A stretch of DNA of 64,000 nucleotides from Carnegiea gigantea (lineage: Eukaryota; Streptophyta; Magnoliopsida; Caryophyllales; Cactaceae): contig JAKOGI010002269.1 in assembly GCA_029747015.1 (NCBI GenBank), positions 1-64,000 of the forward strand. Reading direction: 5' to 3'. Every line of letters starts with the position of its first letter. Position 1 is the stretch's first letter. The notes beneath the pieces were generated by a model. That model did not search any database, was not told where the DNA came from, and saw only the letters and a program-made list of their open reading frames with translations. Both the position numbers and the translations under genes were made by a program. Positions 22,094-36,157 of the stretch are shown here, one piece after another.

Positions 22094-23850
22094 TGTAACA
22101 CCCCGAATTTCTACTTCATTCTTTCCTACTAATATTAACCTATGTGGCAGCTCAAAACCTAAATAGGAGGTTAACGAAGTATTTTCGTCGTGGAAATACC
22201 GAGCTGAGTATCAACCAACACATTAATGCAAAAGGGTTCTTTAATAATACTTCAATTTAAAGATTTCAACCCAATTATAGCAACGACTAGGCCATAACAA
22301 AATCTATTACAAGTGCCTTTCCCAAATGATCCAAACTATGACCTAAATGATGGAGCCTCGCTCTAACTTTAAGTCCCCATTCCCAAGCGCATACACTTCA
22401 CCTGAAAACAAACATTTAGGGAATAGGAGATAAACTCAATAACAATCACCCCTAACAGCAAAGATACGAAAACAAATGCATTTTTAAAACATTTTATGGG
22501 TGGGGGAAACGCATAAGCTACTCAGGCAAGCCGTATTTTTACAAAAGTCAACAAGTACTCCCTGTCTATTCAGTTTCAGGTTTACGAGGGTGAGCGACCC
22601 CATTGGGTCTCATGGCCTACTGTTTGGTCGAGAACAGCCGCTTAACGGTAACCCGGCCTACTATCATTCGGACAGTTATCGCTTAACTAACCCTTGCCCA
22701 CCGCCTCAATGGATGGTTACCATTAACCTGGCCCACGCCCACCCGTAACGAGGCATGTGGTTGCTAACATGCATGCACCATACCCGGGGAATGCTAAAGG
22801 CCTTCGAAATGTGAGGGAAACCAAATTCCTCAGTCTCACCCATTTAGTCGGTCATTACATGCTCAAAATTAATAATGCCATTTAGTCCACATACTTAGTC
22901 CAAACTCGACCCATTCTTGTCTTAAATATCCTATTTTATTTTGCAACATGACCAACCTCAAACCCACACATTCGCCAATTTTGTGAAACAATGCAATTGC
23001 GAATCATAAGGAGAAATCGCATCACACGCACACCGGGTATAAATATCGAACCTTCGCACGACACATTCAAATATTCCTTCAGCAAAAGCACAATTAACAT
23101 TTTCGAAGCACATTCAGGGAGGGGTTAGGGCATGCTTGTTGCCTGGTAGGTCGTAACTTACGAGCTCGGTTTCCCTTAGCGCAGTCTTGATATTCGCACC
23201 TCGATTTGAACAACGCCTATATTTTTGTCCCCAAGCTGTATGAACACATCCCCACCACATCCTTTGCCTAGATTAATTTTTCTACGATTTTTAGATCACT
23301 TTAGGAATTTCTAGTCGTAACCAGTCCTGATTTCCGTTTCAGTCAGAATGTGAACTCAACTTCCAGAGTTCATATCTTGAGTTCCCGACATCAAAACTCA
23401 AAGTTCTTCCCCAATCTGAAAATTTCACTCTATCCCCTGAAATCCGTATGTTCGATGTTTTCCCAAAATCTATGCAACATCAATTAAATTTTCGCAAAGA
23501 TCTCCCGCTATCACTGGCTGCCTAGATCTAGGTAGCCATCGGTAAATCATCCATAACTAACACAATACAACTCCCATTTCTTTGATTCAAAAGCCAAAAC
23601 ACTCAGCACATGCTAACCTATCTGTCATAAGAATCTCATGATTTTTCGACTAATACAACATCGCGGGTCGAACTTTAAAATGGGATACATTCGGTCTCTA
23701 GTCAGTGGCGTTCTGCTCACTTTATCGTCTTTCAAACGGAGTTCTTTTAGTCAAAATTTCCACCACATCGAAGTCAGTGGCGTTCTTTTGGTTACATAGA
23801 ACTCGCCACTATAGTTGTATCTGATGTCAAACTGAGCTCTGATACCACTT
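22094..23850 (-). repeat. Array unit 6, type A
   Basis: 1,757 bp, the near-twin of unit 4 at an offset of 3,527 bp. The PBS at its right end is perfect. Confidence 0.9.
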
Positions 23851-25617
23851 TGTAGCACCCCGAATTTCTACTTCATTCTTTCTTACTAATATTAACCTAT
23901 GTGGCAGCTGAAAGCCCAAATAGGAGGTTACTGTCGTATTTTCTTCATGGAAATATCAAGCTGAGTATCAACCAACACATTAATGCAAAAGGGTTCTTTA
24001 ATATTACTTCAATTTAAAGATTACAACCCAATTATAGCAACGACTAGGCTAGAACAAAATCTGTTACAAGTGCCATTCCAAAACAAACTAAGTTGATCCA
24101 AAATATAACTTAAACGACGAAGCCTCGCCCTAACTTTGGGTCCCCATTCCCATGCGCATAAACTTCACCTGAAAACAAACATTTAGGGAATATGAGATAA
24201 ACTCAATAACAATCACCCCTAATAGCAAAGATACACACACAAATGCATTTTTGAAACATTTTATGGGTTGGAGAAGCACATAAGCTACTCAGGCAAGCCG
24301 CATTTTTACAAAAGTCAATCAGTACTCCCCGTTTATTCAGTTTCAACTTTTCAAGGGTAAGCGACCCCACTAGGTCTCATGGCCTGCTCTTAGGTCGAGA
24401 ACAGCTGCTTAACTGTAACCTGGCCTACTATCGCTCGGACAGTTACTGCTTAACTAACCCTGGCCTACCGCCTCAATGGATGGTTGCCACTAACCTGGCC
24501 TATGCCCATCTATCAGGAGGCACGTGGTTGCTCACATGCATGCAGTATACCCGACGAAGGCTAAAGGCCTTCGAAACACAAGGGAAACCAAATTCCTCAA
24601 TCTCACCCATTTAGTCGGTCATTACATGCTCAAAATTAGTAATGCCGTTTAGTTCACATACTTAGTCCGAAGCCGACCCATTCTTGTCTCAAATATCCAA
24701 TTTTATTTTACAACATGACCAACCTCAAACCCACACATTCGCCAATTTTGTGAAACCATGCAATTGCGAATCATAAGGAGAAATCGCATCACACACACAC
24801 CGGGAATAAATATCGAACCTTCGCACTACACATTCAAATATTCCTTCAGTAAAAGCACAATTAACATTTTCGAAGCACATTCAAGGAGGGGTTAGCGCAT
24901 GCTTGTTACCTAATAGGTCGTAACTTGCGCGCTCGGTTTCCCTTAGCTCAGCCTAGATATTCGCACGTGGATTTGAACAACACGTATATTTTAGCCCCCA
25001 AACTATATGAACACATCCCCACCATATCCTTAGTCTAGATTAATTTTTCTGTGATTTTTAGATCACTTTAGGAATTTCTAGTCGTGACCAGTCCTGATAT
25101 TCTATTCGGTCAGAATCTGGACTCAACTTCCAGAGTCCATATCTTGAGTTACCGACATCAAAACTCAAAGTTCTTTCCCATTTCCAAAATTTCACTCTGT
25201 CCCCTAAAATCCGTATGTTCGATGTTTTCCCAAAATCTATGCAACACTCATTAAATTTTCTTAAAGTTCCCCCGCTATCACTGGCTGCCCAGATCTAGGT
25301 AGCCATCGGTAAATCATCCATAACTGACACAATACAACTCCCATTTTATTGATTCAAATGGCAAAATACTCAGCACATGCTGACCTATCTGTCATAAGAA
25401 TCTCATGATTTTTCGACTAGTACAACATTGTTGGTCGAATTTTAAAATGGGATACATTCGGTCTCTAGTCAGTGGCATTCTGCCCACTTTACCGTCTTTC
25501 AAACGGAGTTCTTTTAGTCAAAGTTTCCACCACGTCGAAGTCAGTGGCGTTCTTTTGGTTGTACGGAACTCGCCGCTATGGTTGTATCTGATGTGAACCT
25601 GAGCTCTAATACCACTT
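23851..25617 (-). repeat. Array unit 7, type B
   Basis: 1,767 bp. The LTR end is TGTAGCACC, as in unit 5, but after the first 60 bp it differs from unit 5 at roughly 5%. The PBS at the right end reads GCTCTAATACCA. Confidence 0.9.
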
Positions 25618-27374
25618 TGTCACACCCCGAATTTCTACTTCATTCTTTCCTACTAATATTAACCTACGTGGTAGCTAAAAACCTAAATAAGAGGTTAATG
25701 TAGTATTTTCTTCGTGCAAATATCGAGCTAAGTATCAACCAACGCATTAATGAAAAAGGGTTCCTTAATAATGCTTCAATTTACAGATTTCAACCCAATT
25801 ATAGCAACGACTAGGCTGGATCGAAACCTATTACAAGTGCCTTTTCAAAATGCTCCAAACTATAACTTAAAAGACAGAGCCTCGCTGTAACTTTAAGTCC
25901 CCATTCCTAAGCGCATACACTTCGCCTAAAAACAAACATTTAGGGAATAGGAGATAAACTCAACAACAATCACCCCTAACAGCAAAGATACGCACACAAA
26001 TGCATTTTTAAAACATTTTACGGGTGGGGGAAACGCATAAGCTACTCAGGCAAGCTGCATTTTTACAAAAGTAAATAAGTACTCCCTGTCTATTCAGTTT
26101 CAGGTTTACAAGGGTGAGCGAGCCCACTGGGTCTCATGGCCTACTCTTAGGTCGAGAACAGCCGCTTAATGGTAACCTGGCCTACTATCACTCGGACAGC
26201 TCTCGCTTTGCTAACCCTTGCCTACCGCCTCAATGGATGGTTACCATTAACATGGCCCGTGCCCACCCGCAAGGAGGCACGTGGTTGCTCACATGCATGC
26301 ACTATAACCGGGGAAGGCTAAAGGCCTTCGAAACACAAGGGAAGCTAAATTCCTCAACCTTACCCATTTAGTCGGTCATTATATGCTCAAAATTAGTAAT
26401 GTCGTTTGGTCCACAGACTTTGTCCGAAGCCGCCCTATTCTTGTGTAAAATATCCAATTTTATTTTGCAATATGACCAACCTCAAACCCACACATTCGCC
26501 AATTTTGTAAAACAATGCAATTGCAAATCATAAGGAGAAATCGCATCACACACACACCAGGTATAAATATCGAACCTTTGCACGACACACTCAAATATTC
26601 CTTCAGCAAAGGCGCGATTAACATTTTCAAAGCACATTCAGGGAGGGGTTAGGGCATGCTTGTTACCTGGTAGGTCGTAACTTACGAGCTCGGTTTCCCA
26701 TAGTGCAGCCTAGATATTCGCACCTGGACTTAAACAACACCTATATTTTAGCCCCCAAACTGTATAAACACATCCCCACCCTATCCTTTGTCTAGATTAA
26801 TTTTTCTGCGATTTTTAGCTCACTTTAGGAATTTCTAGTTGTAATTAGTCTTGATTTCCATTTCGGTTAGAATGTGGACTCAACTTCCAGAGTCCATATC
26901 TTAAGTTCCCGACATCAAAACTCAAAGTTCTTTCCCATCCTGAAAATTTCACTCTATCCCCTAAAATCCGTTTGTTCGATGTTTTCCCAAAATCTGTGCA
27001 ACACTAATTAAATTTTCACAAAGATCCCTCGCTATCACTGGCTGCCCAGATCTGGGTAGCCATCGGTAAATCATCCATAACTGACACAATACCACTCCCA
27101 TTTCCTTGATTTAAAAGCCAAAATACTCAGCACATACTAACCTATCTGTCATAAGAATCTTATGATTTTTCGACTAATATAACATCGTGGGTCGAATTTT
27201 AAAATGGGACACATTCGTTCTCTAGTAAGCGGCATTCTACCCACTTTATCGTCTTTCAAACGGAGTTCTTTTTGTCCGAATTTCCACCACGTCGAAGTTA
27301 GTGGCGTTCTTTTGGTTGTATGGAACTCGCCACTACAGTTGTATCTGATGTCAAACTGAGCTCTGATACTACTT
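25618..27374 (-). repeat. Array unit 8, type A
   Basis: 1,757 bp with the A-type 10-bp gap (TTTTCAAAATGCTCC). The LTR end is TGTCACACC. The PBS at the right end reads GCTCTGATACTA. Confidence 0.9.
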
Positions 27375-29141
27375 TGTAACACCTCGAATTTCTACTTCAT
27401 TCTTTCTTACTAATATTAACTTATGTGGCAGCTGAAAACCCAAATAAGAGGTTACTGCAGTATTTTCTTTATGGAAATATCAAGCTGAGTATCAACCAAT
27501 GCATTAACGCAAAAGGGTTCTTTAATATTGCTTCAATTTAAAGATTTCAACCCAATTATAGCAACGACTAGGCTAGAACAAAATCTATTACAAGTGCCTT
27601 TCCAAAACAAACTAAGTTGATCCAAAATATCACTTAAACGACGGAGCCTCGCCCTAACTTTGGGTCCCCATTCCCATGCGCATACACTTCACCTGAAAAC
27701 AAACATTTAGGGAATACGAGATAAACTCAATAACAATCACCCCAAACAGCAAAGACACACTCACAAATGCATTTTTAAAACATTTTATGGGTGGGGGAAA
27801 CACATAAGCTACTCAGGCAAGCCGCATTTTTACAAAAGTCAATAAGTACTCCCTGTTTATTCAGTTTTAGCTTTTCAAGGGTAAGCGACCCCACTGGGTC
27901 TCATGGCCTGCTCTTAGGTCAAGAACAGCCGCTTAACTGCAACCTAGCCTACTATCACTCAGACCGCTACCGCTTAACTAACCTTGGCCTACCGCCTCAA
28001 TGGATGGTTGCCCCTAACCTGGCCCACGCGCATCCAAAAGGAGGCACGTGATTGCTCACATGCACGCACTAGACCCGAGGAAGGCTAAAGGCCTTCGAAA
28101 CACACAGGAAACCAAATTCCTCAATCTCACCCATTTAGTCGGTCATTGCATGCTCAAAATTAATAATGTCGTTTAGTCCACATACTTAGTCCGAAGCCAA
28201 CCCATTCTTCTCTCAAATATCCAATTTTATTTTGCAACATGACCAACCTCAAAGCCACACATTCGCCAATTTTGTAAAACAATGCAATTGCAAATCATAA
28301 GGAGAAATCGCATCACACACACACCTGGTACAAATATCGAACCTTCACACGACACATTCAAATTTTCCTTTAGCAAAAGCACAATTAACATTTTCGAAGC
28401 ACATTCAGGGAGGGGTTAGGGTATGCTTGTTACCTGGTAGGTCGTAACTTCCGAGCTCGGTCTCCCTTAGCTTAGCCTAGATATTCGCACCTGGATTCGA
28501 ACAACACCCATATTTTAGCCCCCAAACTGTGTGAACACATCCGCACCGTATCCTTAGTCCAGATTAATTTTTCTATGATTTTTAGATCACCTTAGGAATT
28601 TCTAGTTGTAATTAGTCCTGATTTCCATTTCGATCAGAATCTGGACTCAACTTCCAGAGTCCATATCTTGAGTTCCCGACATCAAAACTCAAAGTTCTTC
28701 CCCATTCTGAAAATTTCACTCTACCCCCTGAAATCCGCATGATCGATGTTTTCCCAACATCTATCCAACACTAATTAAATTTTCTCAAAGATCCTCCACC
28801 ATCACTGGCTGCCGAGATCTGGGTAGCCATCGGCAAATCATCCATAACTGACACAATACAACCCCCATTTTCTTTATTCGAAAGCCTAAACACTCAGCAC
28901 ATTCTGGTCTATCTGTCATAAGAATTTCATGATTTTTCGACTAATATGACATCGTGGATCAAATTTTAAAATGGGATTCATTCGGTCTCTAGTCAGTGGC
29001 GTTCTGCCAACTTTATCTTCTTTCAATCGGAGTTCTTTTGGTTTGAATTTCCACCACGTTGAAGCCAGTGGCATTCTTTTGGTCGCATGGAACTCGCCAC
29101 AGCGGTTGTATCTGATGTCAACCTGGGCTCTGATGCCACTT
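27375..29141 (-). repeat. Array unit 9, type B
   Basis: 1,767 bp. TTAATATTGC replaces the usual B marker. The LTR end is TGTAACACCTCG. The PBS at the right end reads GCTCTGATGCCA. Confidence 0.9.
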
Positions 29142-30896
29142 TGTAACACCCCGAATTTCTACTTCATTCTTTCTTACTAATATTTACCTATGTGGCAGCT
29201 GAAAACCTAAATAGCAGGTTACCACAGTATTTTCTTCGTGGAAATACCAAGCTGAGCATCAACCAACACATTAATGCAAAAGGGTTCTTTAATAATACTT
29301 CAATTTAAAGATTTCAACCCAATTATAGCAACGACTAGGCTAAAACAAAATCTATTACAAGTGCCTTTCCAGAACGATCCAAACTATCACTTAAACGATG
29401 GAGCCTAGCTATAACTTTGGGTCCCCATTCCCAAGCACGTGCACTTCACCTGAAAAAAACATTTAGGGAATATGAGATAAACTCAGTAACAATCACCCCT
29501 AACTGCAAAGATACGTACACAAATGCATTTTTAAAACATTTAATGGGTGGGGGAAACGCATAAGCTACTCAAGCAAGCCGCATTTTTACAAAAGTCAATA
29601 AGTACTCCCAGTTTATTCAACTTCAGCTTTAAAAGGGTAAGCGACCCCACTGGGTCACATGGCCTGCACTTGGGTCGAGAACAGTTGCTTAACGGTAACC
29701 TGGCCTACTGTCACTCGGACAGTTACTGCTTAACTAACCCTTGCTTACCGCCTCAATGGATGGTTACCGTTAACCTGGCCCACGCCCACCCATAAGGAGG
29801 CACGTGGTTGCTCACATGCATGCACTATACCCAGGGAAGGCTAAAGGCCTTCGAAACACAAGGGAAACCAAATTCCTCAATCTCACCCATTTAGTCGGTC
29901 ATTACATGCTCAAAATTAGTAATGCCGTTTAGTCCACATACTTAGTCCGAAGCCGACCCATCCTTGTCTAAAATATCCACTTTTATTTTGTAACATGACC
30001 AACCTCAAACACACACATTCGCAAATTTTGTAAAACAATGCAATTGCAAATCATAAGGAGAAATCGCATCACACACACACCAGGTATAAATATCGAACCT
30101 TCGTACAACACATTCAAATATTCCCTCAGCAAAAGCACAATTAACTTTTTCGAAGCACATTCAAGGGGGGCTAGGGCATGGTTGTTATCTGGTAGGCCGT
30201 GACTTACGAGCTCGGTTTCCCTTAGCTCAGCCTAGATATTCGCACCTAGATTTGAACAACACCCATATTTTAACCCCCAAACTGTATGAACACATCCCCA
30301 CCGTATCCTTTGTCTAGAATAATTTTTCTATGATTTTTATATCACTTTAGGAATTTCTAGTCGCAACCAATCCTGATTTTCGTTTCGGTCAGAATCTGGA
30401 CTCAATTTCCAGAGTCCATATCTTGAGTTCCCGACATCAAAACTCAAAGTTCTTTCCCATTCTGAAAATTTCAGTCTGTCCCCTAAAATTCGTATGTTCG
30501 ATGTTTTCTGAAAATCTACGCAACACTAATTAAATTTTCTCAAAGATCCCCTGTTATCACTGGCTGCCCAGATTTGGGTAGCCATCGGTAAATCATCCAT
30601 AACTGACACAATACAACTCCCATTTTATTGATTTAAAAGCCAAAATACTCAGCACATGCTGACCTATCTGTCATAAGAATCTCATGATTTTTCGACTAAT
30701 ATAACATCGTGGGTCGAAGTTTAAAATGGGATACATTCAGTCTCTAGTCAGTGGCGTTCTGCCCACTTTGCCTTCTTTCAAACGGAGTTCTTTTTGTCCG
30801 AATTTCCGCCACATCGAAGTTAGTGCCGTTCTTCTAGTTGTATGGAACTCGCCACTATAGTTGTATCTGATGTCAGCCTGAGCACTGATACCACTT
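29142..30896 (-). repeat. Array unit 10, type A
   Basis: 1,755 bp with the A-type gap (TTTCCAGAACGATCC). It closes the alternating block. The PBS at the right end reads GCACTGATACCA. Confidence 0.9.
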
Positions 30897-32643
30897 TGTA
30901 ACACCCTGAATTTCTACTTCGTTCTTTCTTACTAATATTAACCTATGTGGCAGCTAAAAACCCAAATAGGAGGTTACCGCAGTATTTTCTTCATGGAAAT
31001 ATCGAGCTGAGTATCAACCAACACATTAATGCAAAAGGGTTCTTCAACATTACTTCAATTTAAAGATTTCAACCCAATTATAGCAACGACTAGGCTAGAA
31101 CAAAACCTATTACAAGTGCCTTTCCAAAATGATCCAACCTATAACTTAAACGACGGAGAGTCGCTCTAACTTTGAGTCCCCATTCCCAAGCGCATACACT
31201 TCACCTGAAAACAAACATTTAGGGAATGTGAGATAAACTCAATAACATTCACCCCTAACAGCAAAGATACGCACACAAATGCATTTTTAAAACATTTTAT
31301 GGGTGGGGGAAACGCATATGCTACTCAGGCAAGCTGCATTTTTACAAAAGTCAATAAGTACTCCCTGTCTATTCAGTTTCAGGTTTACAAAGGTGAGCGA
31401 CCCCACTGGATCACATGGCCTACTCTTAGGTCGAGATGAGTCGCTTAATAGTAACCTGGCCTACTATCACTCGGACAGTTACCGCTTAACTAACCCCTGC
31501 CTACCGCCTCAATGGATGGTTACCGTTAACCTGGCCCACGCCCACCCGTAAGGAGGCACGTGGTTGCTCACATGCATGCACTATACCCAGGGAAGGGTAA
31601 AGGGCCTCGAAACACAAGGGAAACCAAATTCCTCAACCTCACCCATTTAGTCGGTCATCGCATGCTCAAAATTATTAATGCCGTTTCGTCCACATACTTT
31701 GTCCAAAGCCGACCCATTCTTATCTAAAATATCCAATGTTACTTTGCAACATGACTAACCTCAAACCCACACATTCGCCAATTTTGCAAAACAATGCAAT
31801 TGCAAATCATAAGGAGAAATCGCATCTCACACACACCAGGTACAAATATTGAACCTTCGCACGACACATTCAAATATTGCTTCAGCAAAAGCACAATTAA
31901 CATTTTCCACGCCCATTCAGGGAGGGGTTAGGGCATGCTTGTTACCTGGTAGGTCGTAAATTATGAGCTCGGTTTCCCATAGCTCTGCCTAGATATCCGC
32001 ACCTAGATTTGAAGAACACCCATATTTTAGCCCCGAAATTGCATGAACACATCCCCACCATATCCTTTGTCTAGATTAATTTTTCTACGATTTTTAGATC
32101 ACTTTAGGAATTTCTAGTCGTAAGCAATCCTGATTTCCGTTTCGGTCAGAATCTGGAGTCAACTTCCAGAGTCCATATCTTGAGTTCCCGACATCAAAAC
32201 TCAAAGTTCTTTCCCATTCTGAAAATTTCACTCTGTCCCTTAAAATCCGCATGTTCGATGTTTTCCCAAAATCTATGCAACACTAATTAAATTTTCTCGA
32301 AGATCCCTCGCTATCACGATCTGGGCAGCCATCCGTAAATCATCCATAACTGACACAATACAACTCCCATTTCCTTGATTCAAAAGCCAAAATACTAAGC
32401 ACATACTGACCTATCTGTCATGAGGATCTCATGATTTTTCGACCAATATAACATCATCGGTCGCATTTTAAAATGGGATACATTCGGTCTCTAGTAAGTG
32501 GCGTCCTGCCCACTTTATCTTCTTTCAAACGGAGTTCTTTTTGTTCGAATTTCCACCACGTCAAAGTTAGTGGCGTTCTTTTGGTTGTATGGAACTCACC
32601 ACTATAGTTGTATCTGATGTCAACCTGAGCACTAGTACCACTT
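30897..32643 (-). repeat. Array unit 11, mixed A/B
   Basis: 1,747 bp. It has the A-type gap (CCAAAATGATCC) but a B-like CTTCAACATTAC. A further gap of about 11 bp near 32318 removes part of the TGGCTGCCCAGATCTGG stem. PBS: GCACTAGTACCA. Confidence 0.88.
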
Positions 32644-34401
32644 TGTAACACCCTGAATTTCTACTTCGTTCTTTCTTACTAATATTAACCTATGTGGCAG
32701 CTGAAAACACAAATAGGAGGTTACCACAGTATTTTCTTCACGGAAATATCAAGCTCAGTTTCAACCAACACATTAATGCAAAAGGGTTCTATAATATTAC
32801 TTCATTTTAAAGATTTCAACCCAATAATAGCAACGACTAGGCTAGAACAAAATCTATTACAAGGCCTTCCCAAAACAAACTAAGTCGACCCAAAACATAA
32901 CCTAAACAATGGAGCCTCGCCCTAACTTTGGGTCCCCATTCCCATGCGCATACACTTCACTTGAAAACAAACATTTAGGGAATATGAGATAAACTCAATA
33001 ACAATCACCCCTAACAGCAAAAATACACACACACAAATGCATTTTTAAAACATTTTATGGGTGGGGGAAACGCATAAGCTACTCTGGCAAGCCGCATTTT
33101 TACAAAAGTCAATAAGTACTCCCCGTTTATTCAGTTTCAGCTTTTCAAGGGTAAGCGACCCCACTGGGTCTCATGGCCTGCTCTTAGGTCGAGAACAACT
33201 GCTTAACGGTAACCTGGCCTACTATCACTCGGACAGCTACCGCTTAACAAACCCTGGCCTGCCGCCTCAATGGATGGTTACTGTTAACCCGGGCCACGCC
33301 TGCCCATAAGGAGGCACGTGGTTGCTCACATGCACGCGCCATACCCGGGGAAGGCTAAAGGCCTTCGAAACACAAGGGAAACCAAATTCCTCAATCTCAC
33401 CCATTTAGTCGATCATTACATGCTCAAAATTAGTAATGCCATTTAGTCTACATACTTAGTCCGGAGCCGACCCATTCTTATCTCAAATATCCAATTTTAT
33501 ATTGCAACATGACCAACCTCAAACCCACACATTTGGCAATTTTGTAAAACAATGCAATTGCAAATCATAAGGAGAAATTGCATCACACACACACACCTGG
33601 TATAAATATCGAACCTTCACACGACACATTCAAATATTCCTTCAGCAAAAGCACAATTAACATTTTCGAAGCACATTCAGGGAGGGGTTAGGGCATGCTT
33701 GTTACCTGGTAGGTCATAACTTACAAGCTCGGTTTCCCTCAGCTCAGCCTAGATATTCACATCTGGATTTGAACAACACCCATATTTTAGCCCCCAAACT
33801 GTATGAACACATCCCCACCATATCCTTAGTCCAGACTAACTTTTCTATGATTTTTAGATCACTTTAGGAATTTCTAGTCATAACCAGTCCTGAATTCTGT
33901 TTCGGTCAGAGTCTGGACTCAACTTCCAGAGTCCATGTATTGAGTTCCCGACATCAAAGCTCAAAGTTCTTTCCCATTCTGAAAATTTCACTCTGTCCCC
34001 TAAAATCCGTATGTTCGATGTTTTCCCAAAATCTATCCAACACTAATTAAATTTTCTCAAACATCCCCTACTATCACTGGCTGCCCAGACCTGGGAATCA
34101 TCCATAACCGACACAATACAACTCCCATTTCCTTGATTCAAAAGCCAAAATACTCAGCACATTCTGACCTATCAGTCATAAGAATTTCATGATTTTTCGA
34201 CTAGTATAACATCGTGGGTCGAATTTTAAAACGGGATACATTCGGTCTCTAGTCAGTGGCGTTCTGCCCACTTTATCTTCTTTCAAACGGAGTTCTTTTG
34301 GTCCGAATTTCCACCACGTTGAAGTCAGTGGCGTTCTTTTGGTTGTATGGAACTCGCCACAGCTGTTGTATCTGATGTCAACCTGAGCTCTAATACCACT
34401 T
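32644..34401 (-). repeat. Array unit 12, type B
   Basis: 1,758 bp. B-like start (CTATAATATTAC, AAAACAAACTAAGTC), with a small deletion near 34096 (CCTGGGAATCATCC). PBS: GCTCTAATACCA. Confidence 0.88.
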
Positions 34402-36157
34402 TATAACACCCCGAATTTCTACTACATTCTTTCCTACTAATATTAACCTATGTGGCAGCTAAAAGCCTAAATAGGAGGTTACCACAGTATTTTCTTCGGG
34501 TAAATACCAAGCTGAGCATCAACCAACACATTAATGCAAAAGGGTTCTTTAATAATGCATCAATTCAAAGATTTTAACCCAATCATGGCAATGACTAGGG
34601 TAGAACAGAATCTATTACAAGTGCTTTTCCAAAATGATCCAAACTATCACTTAAATGACGGAGCCGCGCTCTAACTTTGCATCCCCATTCCCATGCGCAT
34701 AGACTTCACCTGAAAACAAACATTTAGGAAATTTGAGATAAACTCAATAACGATCAGCCCTAACAGCAAAGATACGCACACAAATGCATTTTTAAAACAT
34801 TTTATGGGAGGTGGAAACGCATAAGCTACTCAGGCAAGCTGCATTTTTACAAACGTCAATAAGTACTCCCCGTTTATTCAGTTTTAGCTTTACAAGGGTA
34901 AGCGACCCCACTAGGTCTCATAGCCTGCTCTTAGGTGAAGAACAGCCGCTTAACTGTAACCTGGCCTACTATCACTCGGACAGTTGCCGCTTAACTAACC
35001 CTGGCCTACCGCCTCAATGGATGGTTACTGCTAAGCTGGCCCACGCCCATCCATAAGGAGGCATGTGGCTGCTCACATGCATGCACTATACCCAAGGAAG
35101 GCTAGAGGCCTTCGAAACACAAGGGAAACCAAATTCCTGAATCTCACCCATTTAGTCGGTTATTACATACCCAAAATTAATAACGCCGTTTAGTCCACAT
35201 ACTTAATCCGAAGCCGACCCATTCTTGTCTCAAATATCCAATTTTATTTTGCAATATGACCAACCTCCAACCCACAAATTCGCTAATTTTGTAAAACAAT
35301 GCAATTGCAAATCATAAGGAGAAATCACATCACACACGCACCTGGTATAAATATCAAACCTTCACACGATACATTCAAATATTCCTTCAGCAAAAGCACA
35401 ATTAACATTTTCGAAGCACATTCGGGGAACGGTTAGGGCATACTTGTTACCTTGTAGGCCGTAACTTTTGAGCTCGGTTTCCCTTAGCTCAGCCATGATA
35501 TTCGCACGTGGATTTGAACAACACCCATATTTTAGCCCCCAAACTGTATGAACACATCCCCACCGTATCCTTAGTCTAGATTAATTTTTCTACGATTTTT
35601 AGATCACTTTAGGAATTTCTAATTCTAACCAGTCCTGATTTCCGTTTCGGTCAGAATCTGGACTCAACTTCCAGAGTCCATATCCTGAGTTCCTGACATC
35701 AAAACTCAAAGTTCTTTCCCATTCTGAAAATTTCACACTATCCCCTAAAGTTTGCATGTTCGATGTTTTCCCAAAATCAATCCAACGTTAATTAAATTTT
35801 CTCAAAGATCCCCCGCCATCACTGGCTGCCTAGATTAGGTAGCCATCGATAAATCATCCATAACTGACACAATACAACTCCCATTCCCTTTATTCAAATG
35901 CAAAAATACTTAGCACATTCTGGCCTATTTGTCATAAGAATTTCATGATTTTTTGACTAATATAACATCGTGGATCGAATTTTAGAATGGGATACATTCG
36001 GTCTCTAGTCAGTGGCGTTCTGCCCACTTTATCTTCTTTCAAACGGAGTCCTTTTGTTTCGAATTTCCATCATGTCAAAGTTAGTCGCGTTCTTTTGGTT
36101 GTATGGAACTCGCCGCTATGGTTGTATCTGATGTCAACCCGAGCTCTGATACCACTA
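34402..36157 (-). repeat. Array unit 13, type A
   Basis: 1,756 bp with the A-type gap (TTTTCCAAAATGATCC). The terminal TG of the LTR end is mutated to TA. The PBS at the right end is perfect, followed by CTA instead of CTT. Confidence 0.88.
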
